Of a DNA stretch of 63,648 nucleotides, positions 18,327 through 27,045 are shown one piece after another. The first letter of the stretch is position 1. Every line of letters starts with the position of its first letter. The position numbers and the translations under genes are program-made. Origin of the DNA: an uncultured Chitinophagaceae bacterium (GTDB lineage: Bacteria > Bacteroidota > Bacteroidia > Chitinophagales > Chitinophagaceae); assembly GCA_903830285.1 (NCBI GenBank), contig CAIKTE010000062.1, forward strand, positions 1 through 63,648. Reading direction: 5' to 3'. The notes under the pieces were generated by a model. That model worked only from the letters and a program-made list of their open reading frames with translations. It was not told the origin of the DNA and made no database searches.

Positions 18327-18764
18327 TTAGCTTTTGCTTACTACAACATCTTCAACAACACTTGTATTGATGTTTACATCAAAACTTTCACGGTAATTTG
18401 TTTTACCTGATTGGATACTGAAAGTAACCTTACTTACTTCTGCAGATTTAGGTAAAGCGAAAGTTTTTGCGAATTGTTTGTCTTTAGAAACAGTTCTGTA
18501 AATTACTTCACCAACTTCGTCTGTTACGGTTAATACGAAACTTTCGGCATTTGCATTGTCAAACTTAACGTTGAACAATAAATTTTCCTGGCTTAATCCT
18601 ACATACTTAATTGCAGCATTACCAGTGCTTTTTTCAGTTGAAATCTTATTGTGGTTAGTATAATTAGCGTAAACTTTGTTTTGAGTTGATAAAAATAATA
18701 CTGCTGCTAAAATACTTCCTGCAAAAAATTTCCTTGCGATTGTCTTTAATGTTTGCTTTTTCAT
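18327..18764 (-). CDS. Small secreted beta-rich protein of unknown function
   Basis: This 145-residue protein has a clear signal peptide (cleavage near VYAN at about residue 33). It has one beta-sandwich-like domain with alternating hydrophobic strands (FVLTVTDEVGEVIYR, KVTFSIQSGK), similar in style to the Ig-like and secretion-tail modules common in Bacteroidota. No enzymatic motif is visible. The pattern resembles small secreted proteins common in Chitinophagaceae, but I cannot name a family. The 292-bp gap upstream contains no other gene. Confidence 0.6.
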   Translation of the reverse strand: MKKQTLKTIARKFFAGSILAAVLFLSTQNKVYANYTNHNKISTEKSTGNAAIKYVGLSQENLLFNVKFDNANAESFVLTVTDEVGEVIYRTVSKDKQFAKTFALPKSAEVSKVTFSIQSGKTNYRESFDVNINTSVVEDVVVSKS

Positions 18765-19056
18765 GTTTTTTCCTTTTTAATGATTAAAAAATAGTTACCT
18801 CATACGTCAAGCATCACACATGAATTGTCACATGTTCGTCAGTAAATTTTCATTAAATGGTCAGTTGCAAATCAATCAGGATATTATTTCATTTCGACAA
18901 GCAGTGGCGTTTCAGATTGTAACGAGCCGGTCCGCTTTTGTTACCATTAATACCGTAACCTAAAAAAGGTAACCCAAGATATTTTAGTTAGCCTTTGTTA
19001 AGGAATTATTAACAGATACAAAAAAATTTTTTGCGACTAAATAAGCACAACTAAAA

Positions 19057-20064
19057 TTAAACAGTAATAGGCTTGTTTAATGTTTGCCATAACAGGTCTT
19101 TCAATTCAATCAAACCTTTATTGGTGAGTGATGAAATAAATAAGTGCGGAATATTTGCCGGCAATTCTTTTACGATCGCTTCTTTTAATTCTTCATCCAA
19201 CATATCACTTTTACTAACAGCGATGATAAAATCTTTCTGTAGCATTTCGGGATTATATTCTTTCAGTTCATTTAATAAGATCTCGAATTCTTTTTTATGA
19301 TCGGCACTATCAGCAGGGATCAAAAATAATAAAACAGAATTACGTTCAATATGTCTCAAAAAACGATGACCCAATCCTTTTCCTTCTGCTGCTCCTTCGA
19401 TGATCCCCGGCAGATCTGCAATACAAAAACTTTTTCCGTCACGGTAATCAACCATGCCTAATTGCGGAATTAATGTGGTAAATGCATAGTTGGCGATCTT
19501 AGGTTTAGCCGCTGTGATCACACTTAGTAAAGTTGATTTTCCTGCATTGGGAAAGCCTACCAAACCCACATCTGCCAATACTTTCAGTTCTAAAAATTTA
19601 TAACCTTCCACACCTTCTTCACCGGGTTGCGCATGTTCCGGTACCTGATTGGTTGGTGTTGCAAAATTGGAATTGCCTAATCCGCCACGACCACCTCTCA
19701 TCCAGATTATTTCCTGTCCGTCTTCTAAGATCTCTGCTTCTATTTTTCCTGTTACTTCGTCTTTCGCGATCGTTCCCAAGGGTACTTCGATAATAATATC
19801 TTTTCCATCATGACCTGTACAATTATTTTTACTTCCCGCTTCGCCATCTTCGGCCAATACGTTTTTAAAATAACGCAAATGCAATAAGGTCCATAATTGT
19901 GTACTCCCTTTTAAAATAATATGACCGCCACGACCACCATCGCCACCATCAGGACCGCCCATTGCGGTTAATTTATTACGCATAAAATGCCTTTGTCCTG
20001 CTCCTCCGTGGCCACTGCGACAAAAAATGCGGATATAATCTATAAAGTTATTTTTCTCTGCCAT
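19057..20064 (-). CDS. obg: GTPase Obg/CgtA
   Basis: This ribosome-assembly GTPase controls 50S maturation. The 335-residue protein has the glycine-rich Obg fold ([26 protein letters not shown]), then the G domain with [12 protein letters not shown] (G1), [10 protein letters not shown] (G2), [22 protein letters not shown] (G3) and AVSKSDM (G4), ending in SSLTNKGL (G5). It has no long C-terminal extension, as is usual in this phylum. It is transcribed alone. Confidence 0.96.
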   Translation of the reverse strand: MAEKNNFIDYIRIFCRSGHGGAGQRHFMRNKLTAMGGPDGGDGGRGGHIILKGSTQLWTLLHLRYFKNVLAEDGEAGSKNNCTGHDGKDIIIEVPLGTIAKDEVTGKIEAEILEDGQEIIWMRGGRGGLGNSNFATPTNQVPEHAQPGEEGVEGYKFLELKVLADVGLVGFPNAGKSTLLSVITAAKPKIANYAFTTLIPQLGMVDYRDGKSFCIADLPGIIEGAAEGKGLGHRFLRHIERNSVLLFLIPADSADHKKEFEILLNELKEYNPEMLQKDFIIAVSKSDMLDEELKEAIVKELPANIPHLFISSLTNKGLIELKDLLWQTLNKPITV

Positions 20065-20228
20065 TTAAATATTTGAATGTTTGCGAAGATACGCTAATCG
20101 ATGCCATTAGTGTAATTGATGGAATGCCTGCCACATAAAGCTATACTGCTCAAGATTGGCCCCATAAGGATTCCTTTGGAAGGATGTAATGGATGATATC
20201 TTCAAAACAGGAAGAGGTATTCTAATAA

Positions 20229-20663
20229 TTACAGCAAATTTCTCTCTGTTTTATAGCAAGTGCCTTTGAATAATGCTACCAGTTCTTTGTGCTGATTTTT
20301 TATTTCGATGAGATATAATCCTGTGCGATTGGTTTTATTGATCTGTTTTGCTTCGGCGATCAATACATCATTTTCTTTTACGGCTTTGGGATAAGAAATG
20401 GAAACATCCAAGGCAACGGTCATTTTACCATCGCTGTTACAGGCAAACGCAAAAGCACTATCAGCCAAAGAAAAAGCGATACCTCCATGTGCTGTTCCAA
20501 ATCCATTGATCATTTCATTACGAACGCTCATTGTTAGCTTACTGTATCCATCCCTTATTTCAATTATTTCAATGCCCAACCATTTGGAGAATTCATCCGT
20601 CATCAACATTTTTTCGACTACTTTTTTTGCAAGTATATCTTTTTCGTTATTCATCAATATCAT
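20229..20663 (-). CDS. paaI: Hydroxyphenylacetyl-CoA thioesterase PaaI
   Basis: This hot-dog-fold thioesterase of 144 residues salvages CoA from blocked intermediates of phenylacetate degradation. The family motif is visible as GFGTAHGGIAFSLADSAFAFACNS, with the HGG turn and the catalytic Asp. A longer frame reaching 20753 would overlap paaG, so the ATG at 20663 (or 20654) is chosen; it leaves a 46-bp gap after the paaG stop. Gene order paaG-paaI on the minus strand supports the assignment. Confidence 0.86.
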   Translation of the reverse strand: MILMNNEKDILAKKVVEKMLMTDEFSKWLGIEIIEIRDGYSKLTMSVRNEMINGFGTAHGGIAFSLADSAFAFACNSDGKMTVALDVSISYPKAVKENDVLIAEAKQINKTNRTGLYLIEIKNQHKELVALFKGTCYKTERNLL

Positions 20664-20709
20664 TTTAATCTCAGTACGATCTGTTTTTAAATCAGTGCAA
20701 TTTGCGATC

Positions 20710-21486
20710 CTATTCTCCTGTAAAATTTGCTTTTCTTTTTTCCAAAAATGCATTTACGCCCTCATTAAAATCTTTTGTTGCAGCAGCTTTTTGCTGAAAC
20801 TGATCTTCGAGTAATAATTGCTCTTCTAAATTATTGTCTGCAGAATAATTGAGCACATGTTTGATATAACCAAGACTCTTTGTAGGTAACTGTGATAATG
20901 TGCTTACAATTTTTTTTGATTCAGCATCGAATAGATCATCTTCAAAAACTTTATAGATCATACCCATTTTTTCTGCTTCTGTTGCAGAAACTTTATCACC
21001 CAAAAGCATCAAAGCACTTGCTTTTTGCCAGCCGATCAATCTTGGTAAAGTATAAGTACCACCACTATCGGGTATCAGTGCGATCTTACTGAATGCCTGT
21101 ATGAAAGATGCTGAAATACTTGCTATTACAATGTCACATGCTAATGCAATATTAGCACCCGCACCCGCAGCAACTCCATTAACTGCTGCAACAACAGGCT
21201 TGGGTATATTTCTGATCCTTGTTATGATGGGGTTATAATGCTCGCTTAAAATTGTATCCATACCCGGACCTGTAGGATCAACAACTTCAGCCAGATCCTG
21301 TCCCGCACAAAAACCTTTCCCTGCACCTGTAATATATACAGCACGAACTTCTTTTAATGACGCACATTCATCTAATTTATGTTGCAGCAGCAATGCCATC
21401 TCTCTGTTGAAAACATTAAGTTTATCAGGGCGATTCAAAGTAATGAATCCGATATTATTTCTTATCTCAAATAAAACAGAGGTCAT
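20710..21486 (-). CDS. paaG: Ring-1,2-epoxyphenylacetyl-CoA isomerase PaaG
   Basis: This crotonase-fold enzyme isomerises the epoxide made by PaaABCE to the oxepin-CoA. The 258-residue protein follows E. coli PaaG closely: ITLNRPDKLNVFN, GAGKGFCAGQDL, VDPTGPG, KPVVAAVNGVAAGAGANIAL, LIPDSGGT, and a tail EGVNAFLEKRKANFTG. The Asp in IPDSGGT is the conserved catalytic acid of this branch. It is followed by paaI and separated from paaABCD by a plus-strand DUF4421 gene. Confidence 0.9.
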   Translation of the reverse strand: MTSVLFEIRNNIGFITLNRPDKLNVFNREMALLLQHKLDECASLKEVRAVYITGAGKGFCAGQDLAEVVDPTGPGMDTILSEHYNPIITRIRNIPKPVVAAVNGVAAGAGANIALACDIVIASISASFIQAFSKIALIPDSGGTYTLPRLIGWQKASALMLLGDKVSATEAEKMGMIYKVFEDDLFDAESKKIVSTLSQLPTKSLGYIKHVLNYSADNNLEEQLLLEDQFQQKAAATKDFNEGVNAFLEKRKANFTGE

Positions 21487-21522
21487 ATAAACTATTAATT
21501 AATTTTACAAAGCTATTATTTA

Positions 21523-22623
21523 GTGATGACTAATACTATATACAAATTTAGTGCTGCAATAACCCTGTTGCTGTGTTTTTTGATCATTACTTCAATTGCA
21601 TGTATGGGTCAGAATACTGTTGACTCATATCATGTCGGTTTTAAAGATTCTACTAAGATCGCTAACAAAGATTCTTTATTTATAAAAACATATTCCGATA
21701 ATATCAATATTACAACCGGAATGAGTACAAGAAATTTTGCTTTTTCACTGGATTACCCAAACTCTTTACAGCTAGTTTTAATGCCCAATGAAATTCAGCA
21801 GTTATCTCTGGATCTTGATTATCGTTTCATATCAGTTGGCATTTCTTATTCGCCTAACTTCTTAAATAATTCTGATCCTATAAAAGGTCATACAACCCGT
21901 AAGAGTTTTGGTCTTTCTTTAAATACAAATGCTTGGAAATTTCGATTTGATTATGCTAAAACAAAAGGCTTTTTTGTAGAAAACACACAGGATTACGATA
22001 GCTCCTGGAATCCTGGCAAACCCTATATTCAATTACCCGAATTGACCAATTCTCAAATAGGATTTCAACTGAGTTATAATTTCAATAAGAGGTTTTCACA
22101 AAGAAGTATAACAAGCGGTGAAGAAAAGCAGCTACGTTCGGCCATGAGTTTTATTCCCTCTTTATATGCTTACTATTTCAGGCTATATGATCAACCTGAT
22201 ACGATGAGTGCAGTTTATGCAAGCGGCGATTATCTGCGGGATATCGATATTAATTTAGTGCTGCCATTTGCAGGAACACTGGTTTTTGCAAAGAACTGGT
22301 ATGTTACAACAAGCATTGGCCCGAGCATTGGTGTAGATATTTATCAAACAAATTCTTTAAGCGCTATTGGTGATGATCCCCGTTCAAAAACATTGATGTC
22401 GTTCGGTTATTTAACAAGGATCGGACTCGGTTATACTGGTAGGAAATGGTATTTTGGTTCCGATGCTATTTACAGGGAATATCAGCACAATAATCAGGCT
22501 GATGAAAAAGTAGTAAAGCTTTTTTATTCACTTCAGTTTTATGTAGGGTTCAGGATCAACCCGCCAAAATTTGTTAAGAAAAGTGTTGACTGGACAGAGA
22601 AGGTAGCACCCGTAAAACTTTAA
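21523..22623 (+). CDS. DUF4421 family outer-membrane-like protein
   Basis: The 366-residue protein has a signal peptide (hydrophobic stretch at about 12-28) and then repeated amphipathic strands ending in aromatic residues, as expected of a beta-barrel. Blocks such as NINITTGMSTRNFAF, LDYRFISVGISYSPNF and LTRIGLGYTGRKWYFG fit DUF4421, a Bacteroidota family of unknown role. It lies on the plus strand between paaD and paaG and its stop overlaps the paaD stop by 3 to 4 bp. A link with phenylacetate uptake is possible but not shown. Confidence 0.65.
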   Translation: MMTNTIYKFSAAITLLLCFLIITSIACMGQNTVDSYHVGFKDSTKIANKDSLFIKTYSDNINITTGMSTRNFAFSLDYPNSLQLVLMPNEIQQLSLDLDYRFISVGISYSPNFLNNSDPIKGHTTRKSFGLSLNTNAWKFRFDYAKTKGFFVENTQDYDSSWNPGKPYIQLPELTNSQIGFQLSYNFNKRFSQRSITSGEEKQLRSAMSFIPSLYAYYFRLYDQPDTMSAVYASGDYLRDIDINLVLPFAGTLVFAKNWYVTTSIGPSIGVDIYQTNSLSAIGDDPRSKTLMSFGYLTRIGLGYTGRKWYFGSDAIYREYQHNNQADEKVVKLFYSLQFYVGFRINPPKFVKKSVDWTEKVAPVKL

Positions 22624-23126
22624 TGACATTTGAAATAATCAAAAGGTTCTTTGCAATCATTACATTGATATAATGCTTTGCAGGCAGTAGAACCAAACTG
22701 CGAAACTAATCTTGTATGGTAAGAATTGCATTGCGGGCATTGAATGGCTTCTTCTTTTTGAAAACTATCCGGTGAGCAAACTATTTGTTTGGAATTTGGC
22801 GGAGCAATGCCATATGCTTTTAATTTTTCTTTTCCAATCTCACTCATCCAATCCGTTGTCCAGGCAGGAGATAATTGTTGAGCGATCTTTATTTTGAAAA
22901 AACCATTTTCCAATAATGCCATTCTGATATTCATATTGATGGCTTCTGTTGCAGGACAACCAGAATAAGTGGGTGTAATAAAGATCTCAACTTCATCACT
23001 AAGTAATTGAACATCCCTTACTATCCCCAGATCAATAATTGAAAGAACCGGAACTTCAGGATCTGTAACTGTTTCTAGTATTTCCCAAATTTTTTTAACA
23101 ATTCTTATATCATTCAATTCAATCAT
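22620..23126 (-). CDS. paaD: Phenylacetyl-CoA epoxidase subunit PaaD
   Basis: This MIP18/DUF59-type protein is needed to mature the PaaABCE epoxidase. The 168-residue protein begins with a DUF59 domain (ETVTDPEVPVLSIIDLGIV, TYSGCPATEAI). It ends with the PaaD-specific four-Cys zinc ribbon CPQC...CNDC before FDYFKCH. It is the last gene of paaABCD, 21 bp after paaC, and converges with DUF4421, sharing the bases of the two stop codons. Confidence 0.92.
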   Translation of the reverse strand: MIELNDIRIVKKIWEILETVTDPEVPVLSIIDLGIVRDVQLLSDEVEIFITPTYSGCPATEAINMNIRMALLENGFFKIKIAQQLSPAWTTDWMSEIGKEKLKAYGIAPPNSKQIVCSPDSFQKEEAIQCPQCNSYHTRLVSQFGSTACKALYQCNDCKEPFDYFKCH

Positions 23127-23147
23127 AGCAAATCATTTAATCTGCAA

Positions 23148-23948
23148 TTACCATTCGCTGTTTGGATAAGCTCTTTGCAAGAATTGCATTTCTGCTAAAA
23201 TAAAACCTAAATGCTCTGTATGATCTCCGATTTTCCCTCCTGTTTGATGCCATTTGTTTTCTACAGGAATATCAATTGTTGCTTCTTCAAAAACCGATCT
23301 TATTTTTTTAGTCCATCCTTCCTTCAATAAAACAAAATCAATATTCATTGTTGTTTCATAAAAAGCAGGCTCAAATAATTCTCCGGTAAACATCCATAAT
23401 TCATCCAAAGCCTTCAATGATCTTTTTTTACTTTCTTCAGTACCGTCGCCTAAACGTATCACCCATTCGCTGCTCCAGCGAACATGATAGGTTACTTCTT
23501 TCAAAGCCTTGGCAGCAATGGCCTTCAATTGCTCATCCTTATTATTTTGTAATTGCTGATATAAATAATATTGATAGGTGGAGAAGAAAAACTGTTTTAA
23601 GATGCTTTGTGCCCAATCAGCATTTGGTTGTTCTACAAGCAAGCAATTTTTGAAATCTCTAACATCACGTAAATAAGCCAGTGAATCTTCTGTTGCTAAG
23701 TTGATTGGTTGATTAGTTGATTGATTGAATAGTTGAGCAGCGTATTGATAAAAATTTCTTGATTGCCCGATCAGGTCCAATGCAATATTGGAAATAGCAA
23801 TATCCTGTTCTAAGATGGGCCCATGTCCGCACCATTCACTATTGCGATGCCCCATGATGAGTGCGTTGTCGGCCAAGTGCAATGTGAAAGCCTCTCTAAA
23901 ACCCTCCGAAGGAGAGACTTGAGAATTCTTGATATTCGAAACGTTCAT
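23148..23948 (-). CDS. paaC: Phenylacetyl-CoA epoxidase subunit PaaC
   Basis: This ferritin-like structural subunit partners PaaA. The 266-residue protein matches E. coli PaaC from LADNALIMGHRNSEWCGHGPILEQDIA on, with LLVEQPNADWAQ and WVIRLGDGTEESK. The N-terminus differs from the family: residues 9-21 (SQVSPSEGFREAF) are encoded by a palindromic repeat that also occurs in paaA, paaB and the paaB/paaC gap. An ATG past the repeat that would exclude it is not available. Confidence 0.93.
   Translation of the reverse strand: MNVSNIKNSQVSPSEGFREAFTLHLADNALIMGHRNSEWCGHGPILEQDIAISNIALDLIGQSRNFYQYAAQLFNQSTNQPINLATEDSLAYLRDVRDFKNCLLVEQPNADWAQSILKQFFFSTYQYYLYQQLQNNKDEQLKAIAAKALKEVTYHVRWSSEWVIRLGDGTEESKKRSLKALDELWMFTGELFEPAFYETTMNIDFVLLKEGWTKKIRSVFEEATIDIPVENKWHQTGGKIGDHTEHLGFILAEMQFLQRAYPNSEW
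23887..23922 (+). repeat. Palindromic repeat copy inside paaC
   Basis: Plus-strand GCCTCTCTAAAACCCTCC followed by GAAGGAGAGACTT. It has the same layout as the copies at 24409-24440 and 23969-23996: pyrimidine arm, A/T spacer, CCCTCC, three-base loop, purine arm. It is read in frame as PaaC residues 9-21. Confidence 0.7.
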
Positions 23949-23968
23949 TTTTTATATTTTGGTTTTTA

Positions 23969-23996
23969 TTCCCCCTTTGGGGGATTAAGGGGGCTT
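23969..23996 (-). repeat. Palindromic repeat copy at the paaB/paaC junction
   Basis: Minus-strand GCCCCCTTAATCCCCC-AAA-GGGGG: a hairpin with a 5-bp GC stem and AAA loop. It overlaps the paaB stop codon and fills most of the 47-bp gap before paaC. Confidence 0.72.
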
Positions 23997-24373
23997 TACA
24001 TATGCTTTACTGCATCGGGTAAATTGTAAAAAGTAGGATGACGATAAGCTTTATCATTCGCAGGATCATACAATGCACCTGCATCATCAGGATTAGAAGC
24101 ATGAATATGTTTACTCTCTACCACCCAGATACTCACACCTTCCATTCTTCGCGTATAAACATCTCTCGCATTTTCAATGGCCATCGCTGCATCAACCGCA
24201 TGCAGACTTCCCGCATGTTTATGATCCAAACCCTGCTTGCTTCTGATGAAAACTTCCCATAAAGGCCATTCACCCCCGGCCCCTGAAGGGGAAGAAGAAG
24301 TTTCGTTATCTGATGAAGAACCTAATTTGCTTTCACCATAATCACCGTAATAGAATTTTCTAAGTAAAATCAT
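23996..24373 (-). CDS. paaB: Phenylacetyl-CoA epoxidase subunit PaaB
   Basis: This small subunit bridges the PaaAC dimers of the epoxidase. Residues 36-125 match the whole usual protein: WPLWEVFIRSKQGLDHKHAGSLHA, AIENARDVYTRR, SIWVV and YRHPTFYNLPDAVKHM. The first 35 residues are extra compared with E. coli PaaB (95 residues). Residues 25-34 (TSSSPSGAGG) are encoded by a palindromic repeat. No alternative start codon lies close to WPLWEV, so the extension is probably translated. Confidence 0.9.
   Translation of the reverse strand: MILLRKFYYGDYGESKLGSSSDNETSSSPSGAGGEWPLWEVFIRSKQGLDHKHAGSLHAVDAAMAIENARDVYTRRMEGVSIWVVESKHIHASNPDDAGALYDPANDKAYRHPTFYNLPDAVKHM
24271..24300 (+). repeat. Palindromic repeat copy inside paaB
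   Basis: Plus-strand ACCCCCGGCCCCTGAAGGGG followed by AAGAAG. The CCCC-TGAA-GGGG hairpin resembles the copy at 30092-30118. It is read on the minus strand as PaaB residues 25-34. Confidence 0.6.
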
Positions 24374-24394
24374 GGTTTATTTTTTGATTAAAAT

Positions 24395-25354
24395 TTATAC
24401 TGTTTCTGAAGTCCCTCCTTTGGAGGGATTTAGGGAGGCTTTCTTTTCTGCATAAGCGGTCGCAGCTTCTCTTACCCAGGCACCATCGGCCCATGCTTTT
24501 TTTCTCGCATCCAATCTTTGTTTATTGCAAGGACCATTTCCCCCAACCACCTGCCAGAATTCTTCCCAGTTGATCTTTCCAAAATCATAATGCTTTCTTT
24601 CTTCATTCCATTTCAGATCAGCATCAGGCAAACGCATGTTCAATACTTTTACCTGTTCAGCGATCATATCAATAAACTTTTGTCTTAGCTCATCATTGGT
24701 AAAACGCTTGATCTTCCATTTCATACTTTGAGCCGTATGTGGCGATGCATCGTCATTTGGTCCAAACATCATGATGCTCGGCCACCACCATCGATTGATG
24801 GCATCCTGACACATTTGTTTTTGCGCGTCTGTTCCCTGCGATAAAGTAAGCAACAATTCAAATCCCTGCCTTTGATGAAAACTTTCTTCTTTACAAACAC
24901 GCACCATTGCTCTTGCATATGGACCAAAGGATGTTCGGCATAATGGTATCTGATTTAATATAGCTGCACCATCAACCAACCAACCGATCGCACCTATATC
25001 AGCCCATGTTAATGTGGGATAATTAAAGATGGAAGAATATTTTGCTTTGCCTGTATGCAACTGATCATACATTTCATCTCTGGAAATACCAAGAGTTTCG
25101 GCAGCAGAATAGAGATACAAACCATGGCCTGCTTCATCCTGAACTTTTGCAATTAAGATGGCTTTTCTGCGTAAGGACGGTGCACGTGTTATCCAATTGC
25201 CTTCGGGTAACATGCCCACAATTTCACTGTGCGCATGCTGAGAGATCTGACGGATCAGTGTTTGCCGATATTTCTCCGGCATCCAGTCCTTCGGTTCGAT
25301 CTTTATTTCATGATCGACCTTATCCTGAAATATAGTTTCTTGGTTTGTTTCCAT
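24395..25354 (-). CDS. paaA: Phenylacetyl-CoA epoxidase catalytic subunit PaaA
   Basis: This di-iron subunit of the PaaABCE monooxygenase makes the 1,2-epoxide of phenylacetyl-CoA. Visible: [40 protein letters not shown] and [14 protein letters not shown] (carboxylate and His iron ligands), [15 protein letters not shown], then [10 protein letters not shown]. The length is 319 residues against about 309 in E. coli. The last 13 residues ([13 protein letters not shown]) come from a palindromic repeat. The ATG at 25354 is used. A putative TetR operator lies 34 bp upstream. Confidence 0.94.
   Translation of the reverse strand: METNQETIFQDKVDHEIKIEPKDWMPEKYRQTLIRQISQHAHSEIVGMLPEGNWITRAPSLRRKAILIAKVQDEAGHGLYLYSAAETLGISRDEMYDQLHTGKAKYSSIFNYPTLTWADIGAIGWLVDGAAILNQIPLCRTSFGPYARAMVRVCKEESFHQRQGFELLLTLSQGTDAQKQMCQDAINRWWWPSIMMFGPNDDASPHTAQSMKWKIKRFTNDELRQKFIDMIAEQVKVLNMRLPDADLKWNEERKHYDFGKINWEEFWQVVGGNGPCNKQRLDARKKAWADGAWVREAATAYAEKKASLNPSKGGTSETV
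24409..24440 (-). repeat. Palindromic repeat copy at the 3' end of paaA
   Basis: Minus-strand GCCTCCCTAAA-TCCCTCC-AAA-GGAGGGA: a 7-bp perfect hairpin with an AAA loop preceded by a CCTCCC arm. It encodes PaaA residues of about 306-316. Confidence 0.78.
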
Positions 25355-25387
25355 CTGCAATAAAAATAATGATCTTTTTCAGAAGGA

Positions 25388-25401
25388 CTAACATTTGTTA
25401 G
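25388..25401. promoter_or_regulatory. Predicted TetR operator upstream of paaA
   Basis: CTAACATTTGTTAG is palindromic except at the centre. It shares CTAACATnTGTTAGTA with the site in the tetR promoter (28755-28768). It lies 34 bp before the paaA start, where it could block transcription of paaABCD. Confidence 0.72.
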
Positions 25402-25600
25402 TATGATATCTTGATTTGGTTATACACAAGTCCCTTTTTGAAGCTTGACTGCTTTATCAAATAATGAATTACAAACTATTCTGATAGCCGGGTGAGGGAT
25501 ACCGTGGCCCTGCTTGCTTCTGCTTTCAGCTATAACTGCTTGTTCTATAAACAAGCTGTAACCCGATAGTGATCCAGGAATAAGCCAAGTATCTTATATG

Positions 25601-25655
25601 TCGGGTTATACTCGGGTCATACTCGGGATATACTCGGGATATACTCGGGACATCT
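25601..25655. repeat. Tandem repeat, five 11-bp units
   Basis: Units TCGGGTTATAC, TCGGGTCATAC, TCGGGATATAC, TCGGGATATAC and a diverged TCGGGACATCT follow each other without gaps. They lie in non-coding DNA. An 11-bp period is close to one helical turn. Confidence 0.85.
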
Positions 25656-25786
25656 CCGAAGCAAATAGGGCTATGGTATTACCCAAACCAGGAAAAGCTG
25701 TAAGGGTAAACTAAATGAGAAACAGGAAACAGCATTATTAGCAATGTCAGCTATAACATTGTAATTTTCCAACTGAATTCATCTCT

Positions 25787-26452
25787 ATGAAACGAATTTT
25801 TATCCTGCTGACATTACTATTTTCCGGATTCTTAATTGCAAATGCACAAAATAGTAAAAGCTATCCCTTTGCGGACGAAATAAACGCTTTTAAAAAATTG
25901 GACAGTGCAGCATTCCCTGCCAAGAAACAGATCTTATTTGCCGGTAGCTCTTCTTTCAGAAAATGGACCAATGTGCAAGCTGATTTTCCTGATCATAAGA
26001 TCATCAATCGCGGATTTGGCGGATCCACGATACCCGATGTGATCCATTATGCAGATGATATACTGTTTCCCTACCATCCCAAACAGATCATTATTTATTG
26101 CGGTGAGAATGATATTGCGTCTTCAGATACGATCACAGCAGAGATCATGTTGAAACGGTATCAGCAATTGTATTTTCTCATCCGTTCAAAGATGAAAAAA
26201 GTGGAGATCGATTTTGTTTCCATCAAGCCAAGCCCGAGCCGTGCAAAATTCAGAGCAACTGTTGAAAGATCCAATCAGTTGATAAAAGATTTTATTGCTC
26301 AGCAAAAGCGTTCAAAATTCATCAATGTCTTTGATTCGATGCTGAATGAAGATGGAACGATCAAACAGGAAATATTTTTACAGGACAATCTGCACATGAA
26401 TGAGAAGGGCTATGCCATCTGGCAAAAGATCATGGAACCGTATTTGAAGTAA
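25787..26452 (+). CDS. SGNH/GDSL-type hydrolase, secreted
   Basis: This 221-residue protein has a signal peptide (MKRIFILLTLLFSGFLIANA) and an SGNH-hydrolase domain. The nucleophile Ser is in LFAGSSSFRKW near 55-60, the block II Gly in NRGFGGS, the Asn in YCGENDI and the Asp/His pair in LQDNLHMNEKGY. It probably removes acyl or acetyl groups from a lipid or glycan in the periplasm. It is enclosed between two minus-strand paa genes, and its stop is 8 bp from the end of the converging pentapeptide gene. Confidence 0.85.
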   Translation: MKRIFILLTLLFSGFLIANAQNSKSYPFADEINAFKKLDSAAFPAKKQILFAGSSSFRKWTNVQADFPDHKIINRGFGGSTIPDVIHYADDILFPYHPKQIIIYCGENDIASSDTITAEIMLKRYQQLYFLIRSKMKKVEIDFVSIKPSPSRAKFRATVERSNQLIKDFIAQQKRSKFINVFDSMLNEDGTIKQEIFLQDNLHMNEKGYAIWQKIMEPYLK

Positions 26453-26460
26453 TAGAATTA

Positions 26461-27036
26461 TTAAGGTTCAATTTCAATGTCGTATTGATCCAGCAAACCA
26501 ATAATTCCGGGTATTGAAAACTTTGCTTTTTTGATCTTGTTCAATTCAGGATTGATGGAATAATTGAAAGCTGTTCTCAGGTCTGCTTTTTCCAATATGG
26601 TATTTTCGAATTTTGTTTTCGTTAGATCGCATTGATCAAAAACAGAACTGTGTAGATCGGCGTCTGTAAAATCAGCTTCCTGAATGGACGAGTTCCTGAA
26701 TACCGTTTTTTTCAATTTTTGTTTATAGAAGGAGGAGAAGTTCAGGATACAATGCTCAAATGAAACAATGAATGGTGTAGTATGGCAATCCTCAAAATGC
26801 AATCCCAATAATTTACAACCTTTAAAAACAATATCATTGAAACTGGTCTTAGCTAATTTTGCCATGCTGATATTACAACCCGAAAACACGCATTCAGAGA
26901 AACTGAAATGAGAGAGATCGGCATTGGAAAGATCACAATTATTAAAAACACAATTTTCATAGGTGCCAAGTAGAAGCGGCTTTTCATTAAAATTTAATTT
27001 CTCGAATTTTTTATCTTCAATATAATTACTTTCCAT
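26461..27036 (-). CDS. Pentapeptide-repeat protein
   Basis: The 191-residue protein is built of A(D/N)LxF-like repeats, e.g. NCDLSNADLSHFSFSE, CNISMAKLAKTSF, IQEADFTDADLHSSVF and DLTKTKFENTILEKADL, which form a right-handed quadrilateral beta helix. The layout with a central break resembles Qnr/McbG proteins that protect gyrase, but many such proteins have no known role. It follows paaE by 9 bp, so it is probably in the tetR-paaE operon. A function in phenylacetate metabolism is not evident. Confidence 0.8.
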   Translation of the reverse strand: MESNYIEDKKFEKLNFNEKPLLLGTYENCVFNNCDLSNADLSHFSFSECVFSGCNISMAKLAKTSFNDIVFKGCKLLGLHFEDCHTTPFIVSFEHCILNFSSFYKQKLKKTVFRNSSIQEADFTDADLHSSVFDQCDLTKTKFENTILEKADLRTAFNYSINPELNKIKKAKFSIPGIIGLLDQYDIEIEP

Positions 27037-27045
27037 GCAGAACTA

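Larger units (their letters stand above)
25361..25786. other. 426-bp non-coding region between paaA and the SGNH hydrolase gene
   Basis: No gene is seen. It holds the predicted operator at 25388, a small inverted repeat (GCTTGTT/AACAAGC, 25538-25556) and five direct repeats of 11 bp at 25601-25655. Promoters for the two divergent genes must lie here, but only the operator side is suggestive. Confidence 0.7.

Noticed and set aside
20166-20195. Further degenerate copy of the paa palindromic repeat near AAGGATTCCTTTGGAAGGATG
   Set aside because: It has a similar hairpin but the arm sequences differ too much. It may be chance in a short non-coding gap.
20664-20753. Longer paaI start overlapping paaG
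   Set aside because: The extra 30 residues overlap the paaG 3' end and show none of the family features. ATG at 20663 gives a normal PaaI.
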